Shown here one piece after another: positions 23,929-32,600 of a DNA stretch of 64,000 nucleotides. The stretch is from JAXMCK01 sp046349395 (GTDB taxonomy: Bacteria; Pseudomonadota; Alphaproteobacteria; Geminicoccales; Geminicoccaceae). The DNA lies in assembly GCA_046349395.1 (NCBI GenBank), contig JAXMCK010000010.1, positions 1-64,000 of the forward strand, in the 5' to 3' direction. Every line of letters starts with the position of its first letter. Positions within the stretch are counted from its first letter, which is position 1. Under the pieces are notes generated by a model that searched no databases, was not told where the DNA came from, and saw nothing but the letters and a program-made list of their open reading frames with translations. The position numbers and the translations under genes are program-made.

Positions 23929-24822
23929 GGTCGTCTCCCGCTTCAGGCTCGGCTCCGCAATTGAACCCTAGTCGAAGACCGGCGGTGACCATCTCAGCGG
24001 CAGTCCGCTCCTAGACCAACTCTCGGCACACGACCCCGGCCCGTAGAGGAAGATTTCGCCGAACTTGGACTCTGAGGCCCGGTGCGGGGAGGCGAAAGCG
24101 CATGTCCAGACTCACGTCCGCGCCCGCGGGATGTGCAACTGGGCTGCAGTCTACCTTGAGCGGCGGCACCGGCCATCCGTTGCAGGGCGGACGTGACCGA
24201 GCAGCTTCCCATGCGACTGGAGGCGAACGTCGCCGGGCCGTTACGCTGATGCCGGATCAGTTCCTCCACCGTCCCCCCCTGCCCCGCGGACCGGCCTGAT
24301 CGTCCCAGCCACGGCTACCGCCAGGCTGCCTGCAGCCGGTCCCGATCCACTCCGTCTTCCAGGTCCGGCGGCCAGAACGGCAAACCGTTCTCAACGGAAG
24401 CCTGGGGCGACTGTTGGCAGGAGTTTGTGGGGCGTCAGGGACCGGCAACACGCGGCTTCTCCCATGAGGCTGTGTTTGTGATCGATGTCACCCTCGAAGC
24501 GTGCCTCCTCGTGCTCGCGACCGCCGGTGTCGTGATCCTCAGGACGTCGATGAATGGATAGCGCGGTGCCAGTGAGCGAGCGATCGCTGCTGGCACTTGG
24601 TTCAGGAGATAGGGGCCCCTCCCCTCTCCCGGTTTAACAATCGAGCTGGGTCGGACAGCTAGCGTCCGCGCCCGCTCGGCTCGGGCTATGGTCGTGCGGC
24701 CACGTTTGCAGAAAACTGCCTAAGCGTATTGCCGTGTGCGTAGACCTGTGCGGTCGAGGCCTCCAGAAAGAACGAAGGAGCGTGAACGCGTGTTCCGGTG
24801 AAAACGGAAATACAGAAATAGC
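23929..24822. other. Gene-free stretch upstream of parA
   Basis: About 890 bp without convincing coding sequence. It holds the parA promoter region and, just upstream of the parA start, the sequence GTTCCGGTGAAAACGGAAA (24792-24810) followed by TACAGAAATAG (24811-24821), related to repeats on the other side of parAG. A hydrophobic 29-codon frame at 24472-24561 is noted separately as a weak candidate. Confidence 0.5.
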
Positions 24823-25464
24823 ATGATCGTAGCTGTGCTGAATCAGAAGGGCGGCGTCGGCAAGACGACCCTGGCCCTGCACTTGGCGGCCGCCCTCGTC
24901 GAGCGCGGCGGCAAGGTGCTCGTCATCGACGCCGATCCACAAGGTTCGGCCCTGGACTGGGCCGCGGCCCGGCCAGGCGAGCCACTTTTCCCTGTGATCG
25001 GCCTGCCGCGCCCGAACCTGCACAAGGAGGTTCCCCGGCATGCAACTGGCTACGACTGGGTGATCATCGACGGCCCGCCGCGGGTCAACGAGTTGGCCCG
25101 CTCCGCACTCCTGGCGGCCGATCTCGTCGTCGTACCGGTACAGCCTTCCCCCTACGACGTCTGGGCCGCGCGCGAGATCGTCTCGTTGGTCAAGGAGGCC
25201 GCCGTTTTCAAAGAAACACAGATCGCAAGATTTGCGGTGAACCGGAAAATCACCAACACGGCGATCGGGCGCGACGTGTTCGATGCACTCGCCGAGTTCG
25301 AGATTCCGGTGCTGCGCAACGTGATCTCGCAGCGCGTGGCCTTTGCGGAGTCGGCAGCACGCGGTGCCACCGTGCTGGAACACGATCCCGAGGGCCCGGC
25401 AGCGCGCGAAGTTCGGGCTGTCGCCCAGGAATTGGTGGAACTCATGGCAGGAGAAGCGGCATGA
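24823..25464 (+). CDS. parA: Plasmid partition ATPase ParA
   Basis: Protein of 213 residues, the short ParF/ParA type Ib size, lacking the N-terminal DNA-binding domain of larger ParA proteins. The deviant Walker A motif KGGVGKTT is at residues 9-16, the switch I/A' region is DADPQGSALDW, and Walker B is DWVIIDGPP. It drives segregation of the replicon by ATP-dependent movement on the nucleoid. It overlaps the next gene by 4 bp. Its location about 23 kb from repA shows that rep and par modules are separated on this replicon. Confidence 0.93.
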   Translation: MIVAVLNQKGGVGKTTLALHLAAALVERGGKVLVIDADPQGSALDWAAARPGEPLFPVIGLPRPNLHKEVPRHATGYDWVIIDGPPRVNELARSALLAADLVVVPVQPSPYDVWAAREIVSLVKEAAVFKETQIARFAVNRKITNTAIGRDVFDALAEFEIPVLRNVISQRVAFAESAARGATVLEHDPEGPAAREVRAVAQELVELMAGEAA

Positions 25465-25682
25465 GGAAGAAGGTGTCGTTCGGCGTCGTGCCGAAGACGC
25501 AGCAGACTCCGGATCCCGACGCCTGGGTCGAGCGCCGGGTCGAGAGCGAGCCTCTGAAGCGGCTCACGATCGACATTCCGAAGGGCCTCCACGCCCGCAT
25601 CAAGAGCCAGTGCGCCCTCCGTGGCACCAAGATGGTCGAGGAGATCCGCATGCTGCTCGAAGAAGCCTATCCAGAAAGCTAG
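25461..25682 (+). CDS. ParG-like ribbon-helix-helix centromere-binding protein
   Basis: Protein of 73 residues. A flexible basic N-terminus (MRKKVSFGVVPKTQQ) precedes a ribbon-helix-helix fold, from about residue 30: LKRLTIDIPKGLHARIKSQCALRGTKMVEEIRMLLEE. This is the arrangement of ParG and related partners of short ParA ATPases, which bind the centromere and repress the operon. It is coupled to parA by a 4-bp overlap. A palindrome begins 3 bp after its stop codon and may be an operator or centromere site. Confidence 0.85.
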   Translation: MRKKVSFGVVPKTQQTPDPDAWVERRVESEPLKRLTIDIPKGLHARIKSQCALRGTKMVEEIRMLLEEAYPES

Positions 25683-25684
25683 TG

Positions 25685-25702
25685 TTTCCGTGAACACGGA
25701 AA
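25685..25702. repeat. Perfect palindrome, candidate centromere or operator site
   Basis: TTTCCGTG-AA-CACGGAAA, an 18-bp inverted repeat with both arms exact, starting 3 bp after the parG-like stop. Related sequences occur before parA (GTTCCGGTGAAAACGGAAA, 24792-24810) and at 25790-25804 (GAAAACGGAAACACG) with a mirrored TGTGTTTGCGGAA at 25811-25823. The placement on both sides of parAG fits a partition site. A weak terminator function is also possible. Confidence 0.6.
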
Positions 25703-27377
25703 GCCGGTGAATCGTTATTCTGGGGTTCGGTGCTGCCGTTGCCGAGCTGCCTTGACGTGTGGCTGCAGCCGGAGATGGCCGACTTGAGGGAAAACGGAAA
25801 CACGTAGCTCTGTGTTTGCGGAAGCCATGCGGGTTCCACGGATACGGTCGTCAGAACTAAAATGTCGCAAAGCACAGCAGTACCAGAACCTTGTTGATGA
25901 AATAAAGAAACCCGTGCTTACGGAGTTATGCCTTGGATTGTCACGGATAGCGGCCGATTGTTCGAGAGGATGTAGAGGCATCTGCTGCGGCTCGATCGAA
26001 GTGTAAACACAGAAAAGCGGGAATGTGCGTCCGCTGATTTCCGGACGGAATTTGAGGTTCGGGTGGACGCATTAGGAAACCCGCAAGCGTTTCTATGTGG
26101 CAGCGACACAGAAAAAAGGAAAAGCTGGAGCACAGATACCAGCCTATACGGCGGGACGCGCATGTCGGCCAATTGGCCTAAAGAACCGCAAACTGCTGGG
26201 GCCTCATTGGGATCGAAGATGGAGCAGAAGCCGGGAAGGACGTGCATCTGACGCGCTAACTCCACGAGGGAACACGGGTGTAAACTGCGAGCACGCCGGA
26301 TCGACGCGGAAGTGCGTCGCGAAGATCGGGCCTGAGAGCTTGAGCAAAGACCACAACAGTGCTGAGCCGCTGAGACGCACGATGGTGGGATGTGCCGTTC
26401 AGGGTCAGCATGAGACTTAGGTCACCCGGAAGGTCGTTAACACAGAAAAGCGCACTTAGAGAAAGACGGATCTGATGAATCTTACATCGAGGATAGTGAC
26501 GCTCTCGGCGCGGATTGCTCAGCCCGCGACGTTAGGGATACTCTGGGGGTCGGCATGCGGAGAGGCGAACCCGAAGCCTCGCCGAGGGGCGAACGGACGC
26601 TGAAGGCTGCTCGATCGAGCATATGGGACGCGCGCCGCTTCCAAGACAAGATTACTGCTTTTCTGCAAATCTTGAGGGGCCCCTCGGGCCTTGGCGTCTG
26701 CGCAACTTTCTAAGCCGCTGCTCGTAGGCTGCGGTGCCGACAGGGTCATCACGTCCAACCGGGCGGTAGCTCGGTTTCGAGCTGTGAACGAGTGACGAAT
26801 GGCGTCGAGGCAGTAGGTGCGCTTCGGACCGCCGAGGGATTGCTTCGTGCCGGACAGCACGGTCGAGACTTGCTCGCGGTATCGAAGGCCTGGGGAGCGA
26901 CCGCAAGTTGGTGGCAACTTGCGGGAGGGATGGTTGGCGCGTGACGGCATCCGTGGGATGTGCAGAAGGCCGTGCCTAAGCGCCGTGGTGGGTACCCTGT
27001 ACAGTCCGGCGGGTATCTGCGTCGTCGGCGTTCTCCCAGGAGTGGACGCACCCACGAGGCCGTGCCGGAAGCCCTCAGGAGATTCCCTGGAGGAATCGAC
27101 CGTATTTACAGAAAAGGGGGCCAGCAAAAACACTGAACGGCTGAAAGCAGCTATCAAGGAAGCACAGAAATGAGGGTCAGGACCGGTTGAGGCGGTAGCC
27201 TGAAACTCACGGTACATGGTCAGCGCGATCGCCCACCGGACGAAAAGGTTCGGGGGACGGTGCGGGGGAGGTCTCCGGCGCGCAGTTGCCGAAGCCTGGG
27301 ATCGCGTCGAGCCGTCGGCGAGACGGTCCTTCAATTCGGCCCGCTGCGCCGCCGCTCCGTCCCGATCGCTGCGGCCC
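25703..27377. repeat. Gene-free, AT-richer stretch with dispersed ACAGAAA repeats
   Basis: About 1.7 kb with no convincing gene on either strand and lower GC than the surroundings. It carries scattered copies of a short motif, in the same orientation: TGTAAACACAGAAAAGCGG (26002-26020), ACACAGAAAAAAGG (26106-26119), TTAACACAGAAAAGCGC (26437-26453), TTTACAGAAAAGGGGG (27105-27120) and GCACAGAAATGAGG (27162-27175). A similar TACAGAAATAG precedes parA. A perfect 9-bp stem lies at 26902-26923 (CGCAAGTTG/CAACTTGCG). The stretch may be part of the partition centromere or a decayed plasmid backbone. Confidence 0.45.
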
Positions 27378-28529
27378 CTACGCCTCGGTGAGGAGGTCGC
27401 CCGAGAGGGCAGGGGCCTCGCGGCCGATGCGGCGGTAGATGAAGTCGGGGGCGGGGCCGGCCGTCTCCGCGCGGGCGAGCTCGAACAGGCTCTTGTGGAA
27501 CGGGGACAGCTCGCAGGCGGGGTCGGCGTTGGCGGCGTCGCCGGTCAGCGCCATCGCCTGGCAGCGGCAGCCGCCGAAATCCTCCTCCTTATTCGGGCAG
27601 GTGCGGCAGGGCTCACGCATCCACTCGGTGCCGCGGAAGCGCTGGAAGGGCTCGCTCTCGCTCCAGATCCAGGCGAGGTCGCGCTCGCGCACGCTGGGGA
27701 AGGTGAGGTGCGAGATGGTCTCGGCGGCGTGGCAGGGGAGGACCCGGCCGGCCGGCGACACGTTCAGCACCGAGCGGCCCCAGCCGCCCATGCAGGGCTT
27801 TGGCCGCTTGGCCCAATAGTCCGGGATGACATAGTCGATGGTGAGCCGGCCCTTGGTCAGCGCGCGGTAGCGGTCGACAATGGCCGTAGCACTATCGAGC
27901 TGCAGGCGGGTCGGCATCAGGGCGGCACGGTTGCGCAGCGCCCAGCCATAGTACTGGACATGCGCCACCTCGATCCGGTGCGCGTCGAGCTCCAGCGCCA
28001 GCTCGATCATGCGCTCCAGCTCGTCGAGGTTCTGCCGGTGGACGACAGCGTTGATCGTCACCGGGAGCCCGGCGGCACGGATCAGGCGGCCGACGGCCAG
28101 CTTCTTCTCGTGGCCCTCGTAGCCGGCCACGCGGTTGGCGGTGGCGGCCGTCGCACCCTGGAGCGAGAGCTGGACGTGATCGAGGCCGGCGCGGCTCAGC
28201 GACTCGATGCGGGCCTCGTCGAGCAGCACGCCCGCGGTGATGAGGTTGGTGTAGAGGCCGAGCCCCGCGGCGTGGGCGACGAGGTCCTCCAGATCCTTGC
28301 GGATCGTCGGCTCGCCGCCCGAGAGATGCAGCTGGAGGACGCCCAGCGCCTCGGCCTCGGTGAAGACGCGGCGCCATTCCTCGGTCGCAAGCTCGGCCGA
28401 GGCGCGCTCCATCTGCAGCGGGTTCGAACAGTAGGGGCACTGCAGCGGGCAGCGGTGGGTCAGCTCGGCCAGAAGGCCCAGCGGCGGCTCGGTCCAGGGA
28501 TCGCGGCGGGCACCCTGCTGATCAGCCAT
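27378..28529 (-). CDS. pqqE: PQQ biosynthesis radical SAM enzyme PqqE
   Basis: Protein of 383 residues. The radical SAM cluster motif is CPLQCPYC (CX3CX2C, Cys27, 31 and 34). The C-terminal SPASM region has the auxiliary-cluster cysteines in PKPCMGGWG, LPCHAAE, CRTCPN, GGCRCQ and ACELS. PqqE joins Glu and Tyr of PqqA by a carbon-carbon bond, with PqqD presenting the peptide. ATG 28529 overlaps the pqqD end by 8 bp; a GTG two codons earlier is possible. It is the last gene of the pqqABCDE set. Confidence 0.96.
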   Translation of the reverse strand: MADQQGARRDPWTEPPLGLLAELTHRCPLQCPYCSNPLQMERASAELATEEWRRVFTEAEALGVLQLHLSGGEPTIRKDLEDLVAHAAGLGLYTNLITAGVLLDEARIESLSRAGLDHVQLSLQGATAATANRVAGYEGHEKKLAVGRLIRAAGLPVTINAVVHRQNLDELERMIELALELDAHRIEVAHVQYYGWALRNRAALMPTRLQLDSATAIVDRYRALTKGRLTIDYVIPDYWAKRPKPCMGGWGRSVLNVSPAGRVLPCHAAETISHLTFPSVRERDLAWIWSESEPFQRFRGTEWMREPCRTCPNKEEDFGGCRCQAMALTGDAANADPACELSPFHKSLFELARAETAGPAPDFIYRRIGREAPALSGDLLTEA

Positions 28530-28827
28530 GGACACGGGCCTCGATGAAGCCTTGGGCGGCGAGATCGCCCAGGAGCCGCGTGACGTCGCCGGCGATCGCC
28601 TCGCGCGGCGCGTCGTATTCCGCCGCGAGGCCGTCGATCAGGTCGTGCAGCGTCGGCCGGTCGCCCAGCTTCTGGATGATTTCGACCGAGGTGGGGCAGG
28701 GGAAGAGGACGCGCTCGGGGGCGAGGAGCACCCAGCGGTCGCGCACTCGGTCGAAGCGCAGGCGCACCCAGCGGGGCAGGGCCACCTGCATCTCTTCCGT
28801 GAGGGCAGGGGAGGGGGCTTCGCTCAC
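28522..28827 (-). CDS. pqqD: PQQ biosynthesis peptide chaperone PqqD
   Basis: Protein of 101 residues with GTG start at 28827, which overlaps the pqqC stop by 4 bp. The family pattern is clear: PRWVRLRFDRVRDRWVLLAPERVLFPCPTSVEIIQKLGD followed by a winged-helix-like C-terminus. PqqD binds the PqqA precursor peptide and delivers it to PqqE. A longer reading that overlaps pqqC by more than 100 bp is rejected. Confidence 0.95.
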   Translation of the reverse strand: MSEAPSPALTEEMQVALPRWVRLRFDRVRDRWVLLAPERVLFPCPTSVEIIQKLGDRPTLHDLIDGLAAEYDAPREAIAGDVTRLLGDLAAQGFIEARVHG

Positions 28828-29588
28828 GCGGCGGCCCTCGTCTCGGCCTGCGGCACGAAGGCGTCCATCGGGATGCCGCCGCCCAGGACATAGGCGTGCT
28901 GCAGGGCGTCGAGCTGGGCCCAGAGCACGTCGCACTTGAAGATGAGGGCGCGGCAGACCTGCTGGCGCTTCTCGGCCGTGTCGGCGTGGCGGCGGACATA
29001 GTCGAGGGCGAAGCCGGCATCGCGCGGCGCCTGGTCGAGCCGGCGGCGGAAATAGGCCACCATCTCTTCGCTGACGAAGCTGTAGTTCTGCAGGAGGCCC
29101 GGGATGCGCTCCTCGTGGATCTTGGGCGCGAACAGCTCGGTCAGCGAGCTGGCGACGGCTTCGAGCAGGGTCTGGTCGCGGACGTAGCGGACGTAGGCGT
29201 CGACCGCGAACTTCGTCGCCGGGAGGATGCCCACCTCGCTCAGGACATAGGTGCGGTCCAGACCCAGCCCCTCGCAGAGGCGGAGCCAGCGCTCGATGCC
29301 GCCCTCCTGCTCGCCGAGGCCGTCATGGTCGAGCATGCGGACGAGCCACTCGCGGCGCAGCTCGCGGTCGGCACAGCGCGACATGAGTGCCGCGTCCTTC
29401 ATCGGGATCCGGCTCTGGTAGTAGTAGCGGTTCAGCGCCCAGGCCTGGACCTGCCCGCGGTTCGCCTTGCCGCCGTGCAGCATGCGATGAAACGGGTGCA
29501 GGATGTGGTAGTGCTCGGCACCGATGCGGCGCAGTGCTGCCTCGAGGGCGTCGGCATCCTGAAGGTCGGCGTAGGTTGAAGCGCTCAC
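28824..29588 (-). CDS. pqqC: Pyrroloquinoline-quinone synthase PqqC
   Basis: Protein of 254 residues, typical of PqqC. Conserved segments include YHILHPFHRMLHGGK, WALNRYYYQSRIPMKDAALMSR and ARHADTAEKRQQVCRALIFKCDVLW-like helices near the end (here RRHADTAEKRQQVCRA). PqqC carries out the final cofactor-free eight-electron oxidation and ring closure forming PQQ. It starts with GTG at 29588 and overlaps pqqB by 4 bp. Confidence 0.96.
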   Translation of the reverse strand: MSASTYADLQDADALEAALRRIGAEHYHILHPFHRMLHGGKANRGQVQAWALNRYYYQSRIPMKDAALMSRCADRELRREWLVRMLDHDGLGEQEGGIERWLRLCEGLGLDRTYVLSEVGILPATKFAVDAYVRYVRDQTLLEAVASSLTELFAPKIHEERIPGLLQNYSFVSEEMVAYFRRRLDQAPRDAGFALDYVRRHADTAEKRQQVCRALIFKCDVLWAQLDALQHAYVLGGGIPMDAFVPQAETRAAA

Positions 29589-30508
29589 AGGTTCAGCTCC
29601 ATGCCATCATGGGCGACGTCCCAGCCGGCCCGGGTCAGCTCCGCGCGTTCGGGGCTGTCGGCCAGCAGGGCGGGGTTGGTGTTGTTGACGTGGATGAAGA
29701 CGCGGCGGCCGACGGGGAGGTCGGCCAGTTGCGCGATGGCACCCTCGGGACCGCTCATGCTGATATGGCCCATCCGGGCGCCGGTCTTGGTGCCCACCCC
29801 CTGGACCAGCATCTCGTCGTCGCGCCAGAGCGTGCCGTCCATGAAGAGAAGGTCGGCCCCGCGCACGCGGCGGCGCACCTCGTCGGTGATCCGGGCACAG
29901 TTGGCGAGATACACCAGACGCCGTTCACCGGACGTGACCTCCAGGCCCAGCGTGTCGCCGTCGAGGGCCGCGGTATCGAGGGAGGTCGCACCGCCCTCCA
30001 GATAGAGCGGCAGCTTACCCGGCGCCAGGAACGGCTCGATCGCCATGCCGAGCGGGTGCCCCTTCACATCGGTCGGGTGGAAGCTCGCCCCGGTCTCGAT
30101 CGGGCGGCGGTCGACCAGGTTGCGGGCGACGACGTCGAACACGGGATTGGCGTCCAGGATCTTCAGCACCCGCGGATGGGCGTAGACGACGAAGGGCGTG
30201 CCCTCGCGCAGGTGCAGGAGCCCGGCAATGGCGTCGATGTCCGCATTGGTCAGGACGATGGCCGCGATCGGGCTGGAGCGGAGGCCTGTCCGGGGGTGGA
30301 GGGCCGGGGTGGCCTCGATCTGCGCCCGGAGGTCCGGGCTCGCATTCACGACCAGCCAGCGCTCGCCGTCAGCACTCAGAGCGATCGACGCCTGGGTGGC
30401 GGATCGTGCTGTGGGATCGCCGACGCGGGCGCGCCTACAGGCTTCGCTGGCGGCGTTCCATTGCGGAAAACCGCCGCCGGCAGCGGCACCCAGCACACGA
30501 ACCTGCAT
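29585..30508 (-). CDS. pqqB: PQQ biosynthesis protein PqqB
   Basis: Protein of 307 residues with the metallo-beta-lactamase fold of PqqB. It begins with the signature VRVLGAAAGGGFPQWNAAS, followed by SPDLRAQI, VLTNADIDAIAGLLHLRE in place of the classic HxHxDH, LLFMDGTLWRDDEM and GHISMSG. PqqB has been proposed to hydroxylate the cross-linked intermediate. It follows pqqA after a 45-bp gap containing a hairpin. Confidence 0.96.
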   Translation of the reverse strand: MQVRVLGAAAGGGFPQWNAASEACRRARVGDPTARSATQASIALSADGERWLVVNASPDLRAQIEATPALHPRTGLRSSPIAAIVLTNADIDAIAGLLHLREGTPFVVYAHPRVLKILDANPVFDVVARNLVDRRPIETGASFHPTDVKGHPLGMAIEPFLAPGKLPLYLEGGATSLDTAALDGDTLGLEVTSGERRLVYLANCARITDEVRRRVRGADLLFMDGTLWRDDEMLVQGVGTKTGARMGHISMSGPEGAIAQLADLPVGRRVFIHVNNTNPALLADSPERAELTRAGWDVAHDGMELNL

Positions 30509-30548
30509 GGGCTGAGAGATCGATCTGCCGGCGGCGCGTCATCCAGTT

Positions 30549-30568
30549 CCGGCTCAGGCCTGAGCCGG
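30549..30568 (-). terminator. Palindrome between pqqA and pqqB, possible attenuator
   Basis: The sequence CCGGCTCAGGCCTGAGCCGG is a perfect 20-bp palindrome that includes the pqqA stop codon. No T-run follows, so full termination is doubtful. A stem at this place would help keep pqqA message more abundant than pqqBCDE message, as the precursor peptide is consumed one per PQQ. Confidence 0.55.
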
Positions 30569-30640
30569 CAGGTACATGGTCACTTCCATGCTCACCGGGG
30601 TCGTCTCGACCTTCGGAGCCTGCCACACCTTCTTCTGCAT
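30554..30640 (-). CDS. pqqA: PQQ precursor peptide PqqA
   Basis: Peptide of 28 residues, short enough to be missed by length cut-offs. It reads MQKKVWQAPKVETT, then PVSMEVTMYLPAQA. The conserved E-x3-Y pair (Glu19 and Tyr23, in EVTMY) supplies the atoms of PQQ. AAGGG is about 10 bp upstream of the ATG. It lies directly before pqqB on the same strand, as expected. The 174 bp upstream to 30814 would contain the operon promoter. Confidence 0.96.
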   Translation of the reverse strand: MQKKVWQAPKVETTPVSMEVTMYLPAQA

Positions 30641-30814
30641 CGTTGGTTTCCCTTGCATGTGGACCAAGCCGGCGACGCGCCGACCGGAAGGATCTGGCAT
30701 CCGCTGTGCGGTCCGGCGAGGTTTGGCTGCCATAAGCCCTGCCTATCCTGCAGTGCAGCAAAGCCCCGCCGGACCGGTGACCCACATTTGCTGGTCCACT
30801 GAAAAGCGGAAATC

Positions 30815-31483
30815 CTACTGACCGTCGCGGCCGACCCGCAGTCGGTAGACGGTGACGGGCCGGTGCTTGCCGCGCAGGCTCAAGGTGCCGACCAGCTCCA
30901 TCGGGCGCGCCGGGCGCAGCCGCTCGGCGGTGGCGGCCGAGCACAGGATGCGGGTGGCACCCTCGCTCTCGTCCGCCAGTTCCAGGCTCTGCAGCCGCGA
31001 GGCCGTGTTGACCGTGTCGCCCACGGTGGTCATGGCGAGGTCGGAGCCGACGACGACGAAGCCCGTGACGAGCGCACCGCTGTGGACGCCGATGCGCATC
31101 CGGATCTGCGGCAGGCCGCGCATGCGGAAGCGGTCGTTCAGCTCGGTAAGCGCCGTGTGCATGGCCTCGGCCGCGTCCATCGCGGCATCGGCATGGTCGC
31201 GGGCGGCACCGGCCAGGAACACGGCCATTAGGCCATCGCCCATCAGCTTGTCGACGAAGCCGCCGTGCCGGCCGACCACGGCCGCCATGTCGCGCAGGAA
31301 CTCGCCCACCCAGGTCATGAGACGCGCCGGGGCCATGCCCTCGGCGATGCCGGTGAATCCGGTGATGTCGACGAACAGCACGCTGCCGGTATCCAGCAGA
31401 TGCGGGTCGTCGGCGGCCTCCAGGCCGAAGCTGCTCGTGTCAGTGGGGGGCAGGATCAGAGCCTGCAGATCCAAGGCGGACAT
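30815..31483 (-). CDS. Class III adenylate/guanylate cyclase
   Basis: Protein of 222 residues consisting of little more than a class III cyclase catalytic domain. The metal-binding Asp pair is seen in LFVDITGFTG (about residue 38) and KLMGDGLMAVF. GVHSGALVTGFVVVG and GDTVNTASRLQ are the other domain hallmarks, with the conserved Asn and Arg of the transition-state region. No sensor or membrane domain is attached. ATG 31483 is chosen over an 11-residue longer start because an AAGGAA lies upstream. The cyclic nucleotide would act in the cytoplasm; its link to methanol growth is unknown. Confidence 0.88.
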   Translation of the reverse strand: MSALDLQALILPPTDTSSFGLEAADDPHLLDTGSVLFVDITGFTGIAEGMAPARLMTWVGEFLRDMAAVVGRHGGFVDKLMGDGLMAVFLAGAARDHADAAMDAAEAMHTALTELNDRFRMRGLPQIRMRIGVHSGALVTGFVVVGSDLAMTTVGDTVNTASRLQSLELADESEGATRILCSAATAERLRPARPMELVGTLSLRGKHRPVTVYRLRVGRDGQ

Positions 31484-31606
31484 GACACACGGGTTCCTTG
31501 CCCTTCGCCGTTCCATCGGGGTTGGTGGACTGGTGACGGGCCCGTGATAGGCGAGGAAGGTTTCAGTTCCTCACCCTGCGGCGTAACGAACGTGTCGTCG
31601 GATGAT

Positions 31607-32593
31607 TCAGGCGTCGACGAGGTCGGGCGCTTCCGCCTCGGCATGCAGGAAGGGCGGGGCGGCGGCGACCTGCGGCAGCTGGATGGCGGCACCGGCCTCG
31701 CACAGCGCATCGAGGAAGGTGGCGCAGGGCTGCACGCGCAGATATTGCGGCGGGACCATCGCCACGATGGGTCGCTTCAGCCCCGGGGCCTGATACAGGC
31801 CGACGTCGAACAGCAGCCGGCCGCCGAGCTGGGTCGAGAGCAGCGGGACCAGCGCCACGCCGAGGCCCGCCTCGACCATGGCCAGCGCCACCTCGTAGGT
31901 CCGCACCTGGGCGACGACCTCGTGCCGCGGCAGCACGCGGCGGAACCAGGCCTCCATCCGCTGGGTGTGCGTGTTCCCGAAGTTGAACTGGATGACGCGG
32001 TTCAGGAGCCGGCGATCCGCTCCATCGAGATCGGACTCCACCTCGCGGACGCCGGCGAGATTTAGGCTCCGGGGCACCGCCAGCGCATAGCCGTCGGACA
32101 TCACCTCGACGCGCTTGAACGAGACGCGGTCCGAGGCGACGGAGTGGGCCGAGAGCACCGCCATCTGGAGGTTACGGCCGTAGAGCTGCTCGATCGCCTC
32201 GCCTGGGGCGATCTCGTGCACGTCGATCTCGAGCTCGGGGATGTGGACCATCGCCCGCGCCCAGGCGGCGGGAATCAGCGAGCGTGCCATCGAGGCCAAT
32301 GCACCCACGCTGATGCGGCCGCGCCGGCCGAGGCGGAACTCGGCGAGGCCGGCCTCTGCCTCGTCGACGCTGGCCAGGATGGCCTCCGCCTTCTGCAGCA
32401 GGAAACGGCCGGCATCGGTCAGCAGGAGCTGGTTGTTCACCCGGTCGAACAGGCGGCCGCCGAGGGACGATTCGAGCTTCGCGATCTGCTGGCTCAGCGA
32501 GGGCTGGGTCAGGCCCAGCTGCTTGGCGGCCCGGGTCAGCGAGGGACTGTGCGTGACCGCCCAGAAGATCCGCAGCTGGTGCAGCGTGATCAT
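31607..32593 (-). CDS. LysR-family transcriptional regulator
   Basis: Protein of 328 residues. The N-terminal winged helix-turn-helix is typical (LRIFWAVTHSPSLTRAAKQLGLTQPSLSQQIAKLESSLGGRLFDR), followed by a LysR substrate-binding domain. The sequence is CbbR/CysB-like in general form but the effector is not evident. It starts 7 bp after the xoxJ-like stop on the same strand and is probably the last gene of the xoxG-xoxJ unit, which makes it a candidate regulator of that unit or of PQQ-linked methanol oxidation. Confidence 0.88.
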   Translation of the reverse strand: MITLHQLRIFWAVTHSPSLTRAAKQLGLTQPSLSQQIAKLESSLGGRLFDRVNNQLLLTDAGRFLLQKAEAILASVDEAEAGLAEFRLGRRGRISVGALASMARSLIPAAWARAMVHIPELEIDVHEIAPGEAIEQLYGRNLQMAVLSAHSVASDRVSFKRVEVMSDGYALAVPRSLNLAGVREVESDLDGADRRLLNRVIQFNFGNTHTQRMEAWFRRVLPRHEVVAQVRTYEVALAMVEAGLGVALVPLLSTQLGGRLLFDVGLYQAPGLKRPIVAMVPPQYLRVQPCATFLDALCEAGAAIQLPQVAAAPPFLHAEAEAPDLVDA

Positions 32594-32600
32594 CGAATCG

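Noticed and set aside
26817..27173. A 118-codon frame ending in a charged helix (TERLKAAIKEAQK)
   Set aside because: Only the last 20 codons look protein-like; the rest has no coding character. It may be a relic of a gene, but that cannot be supported.
26519..27334. A 271-codon frame on the minus strand in the gene-free region
   Set aside because: Its composition is Ser/Pro/Arg-rich without domain pattern, it spans repeats and a palindrome, and it has no supporting ribosome site.
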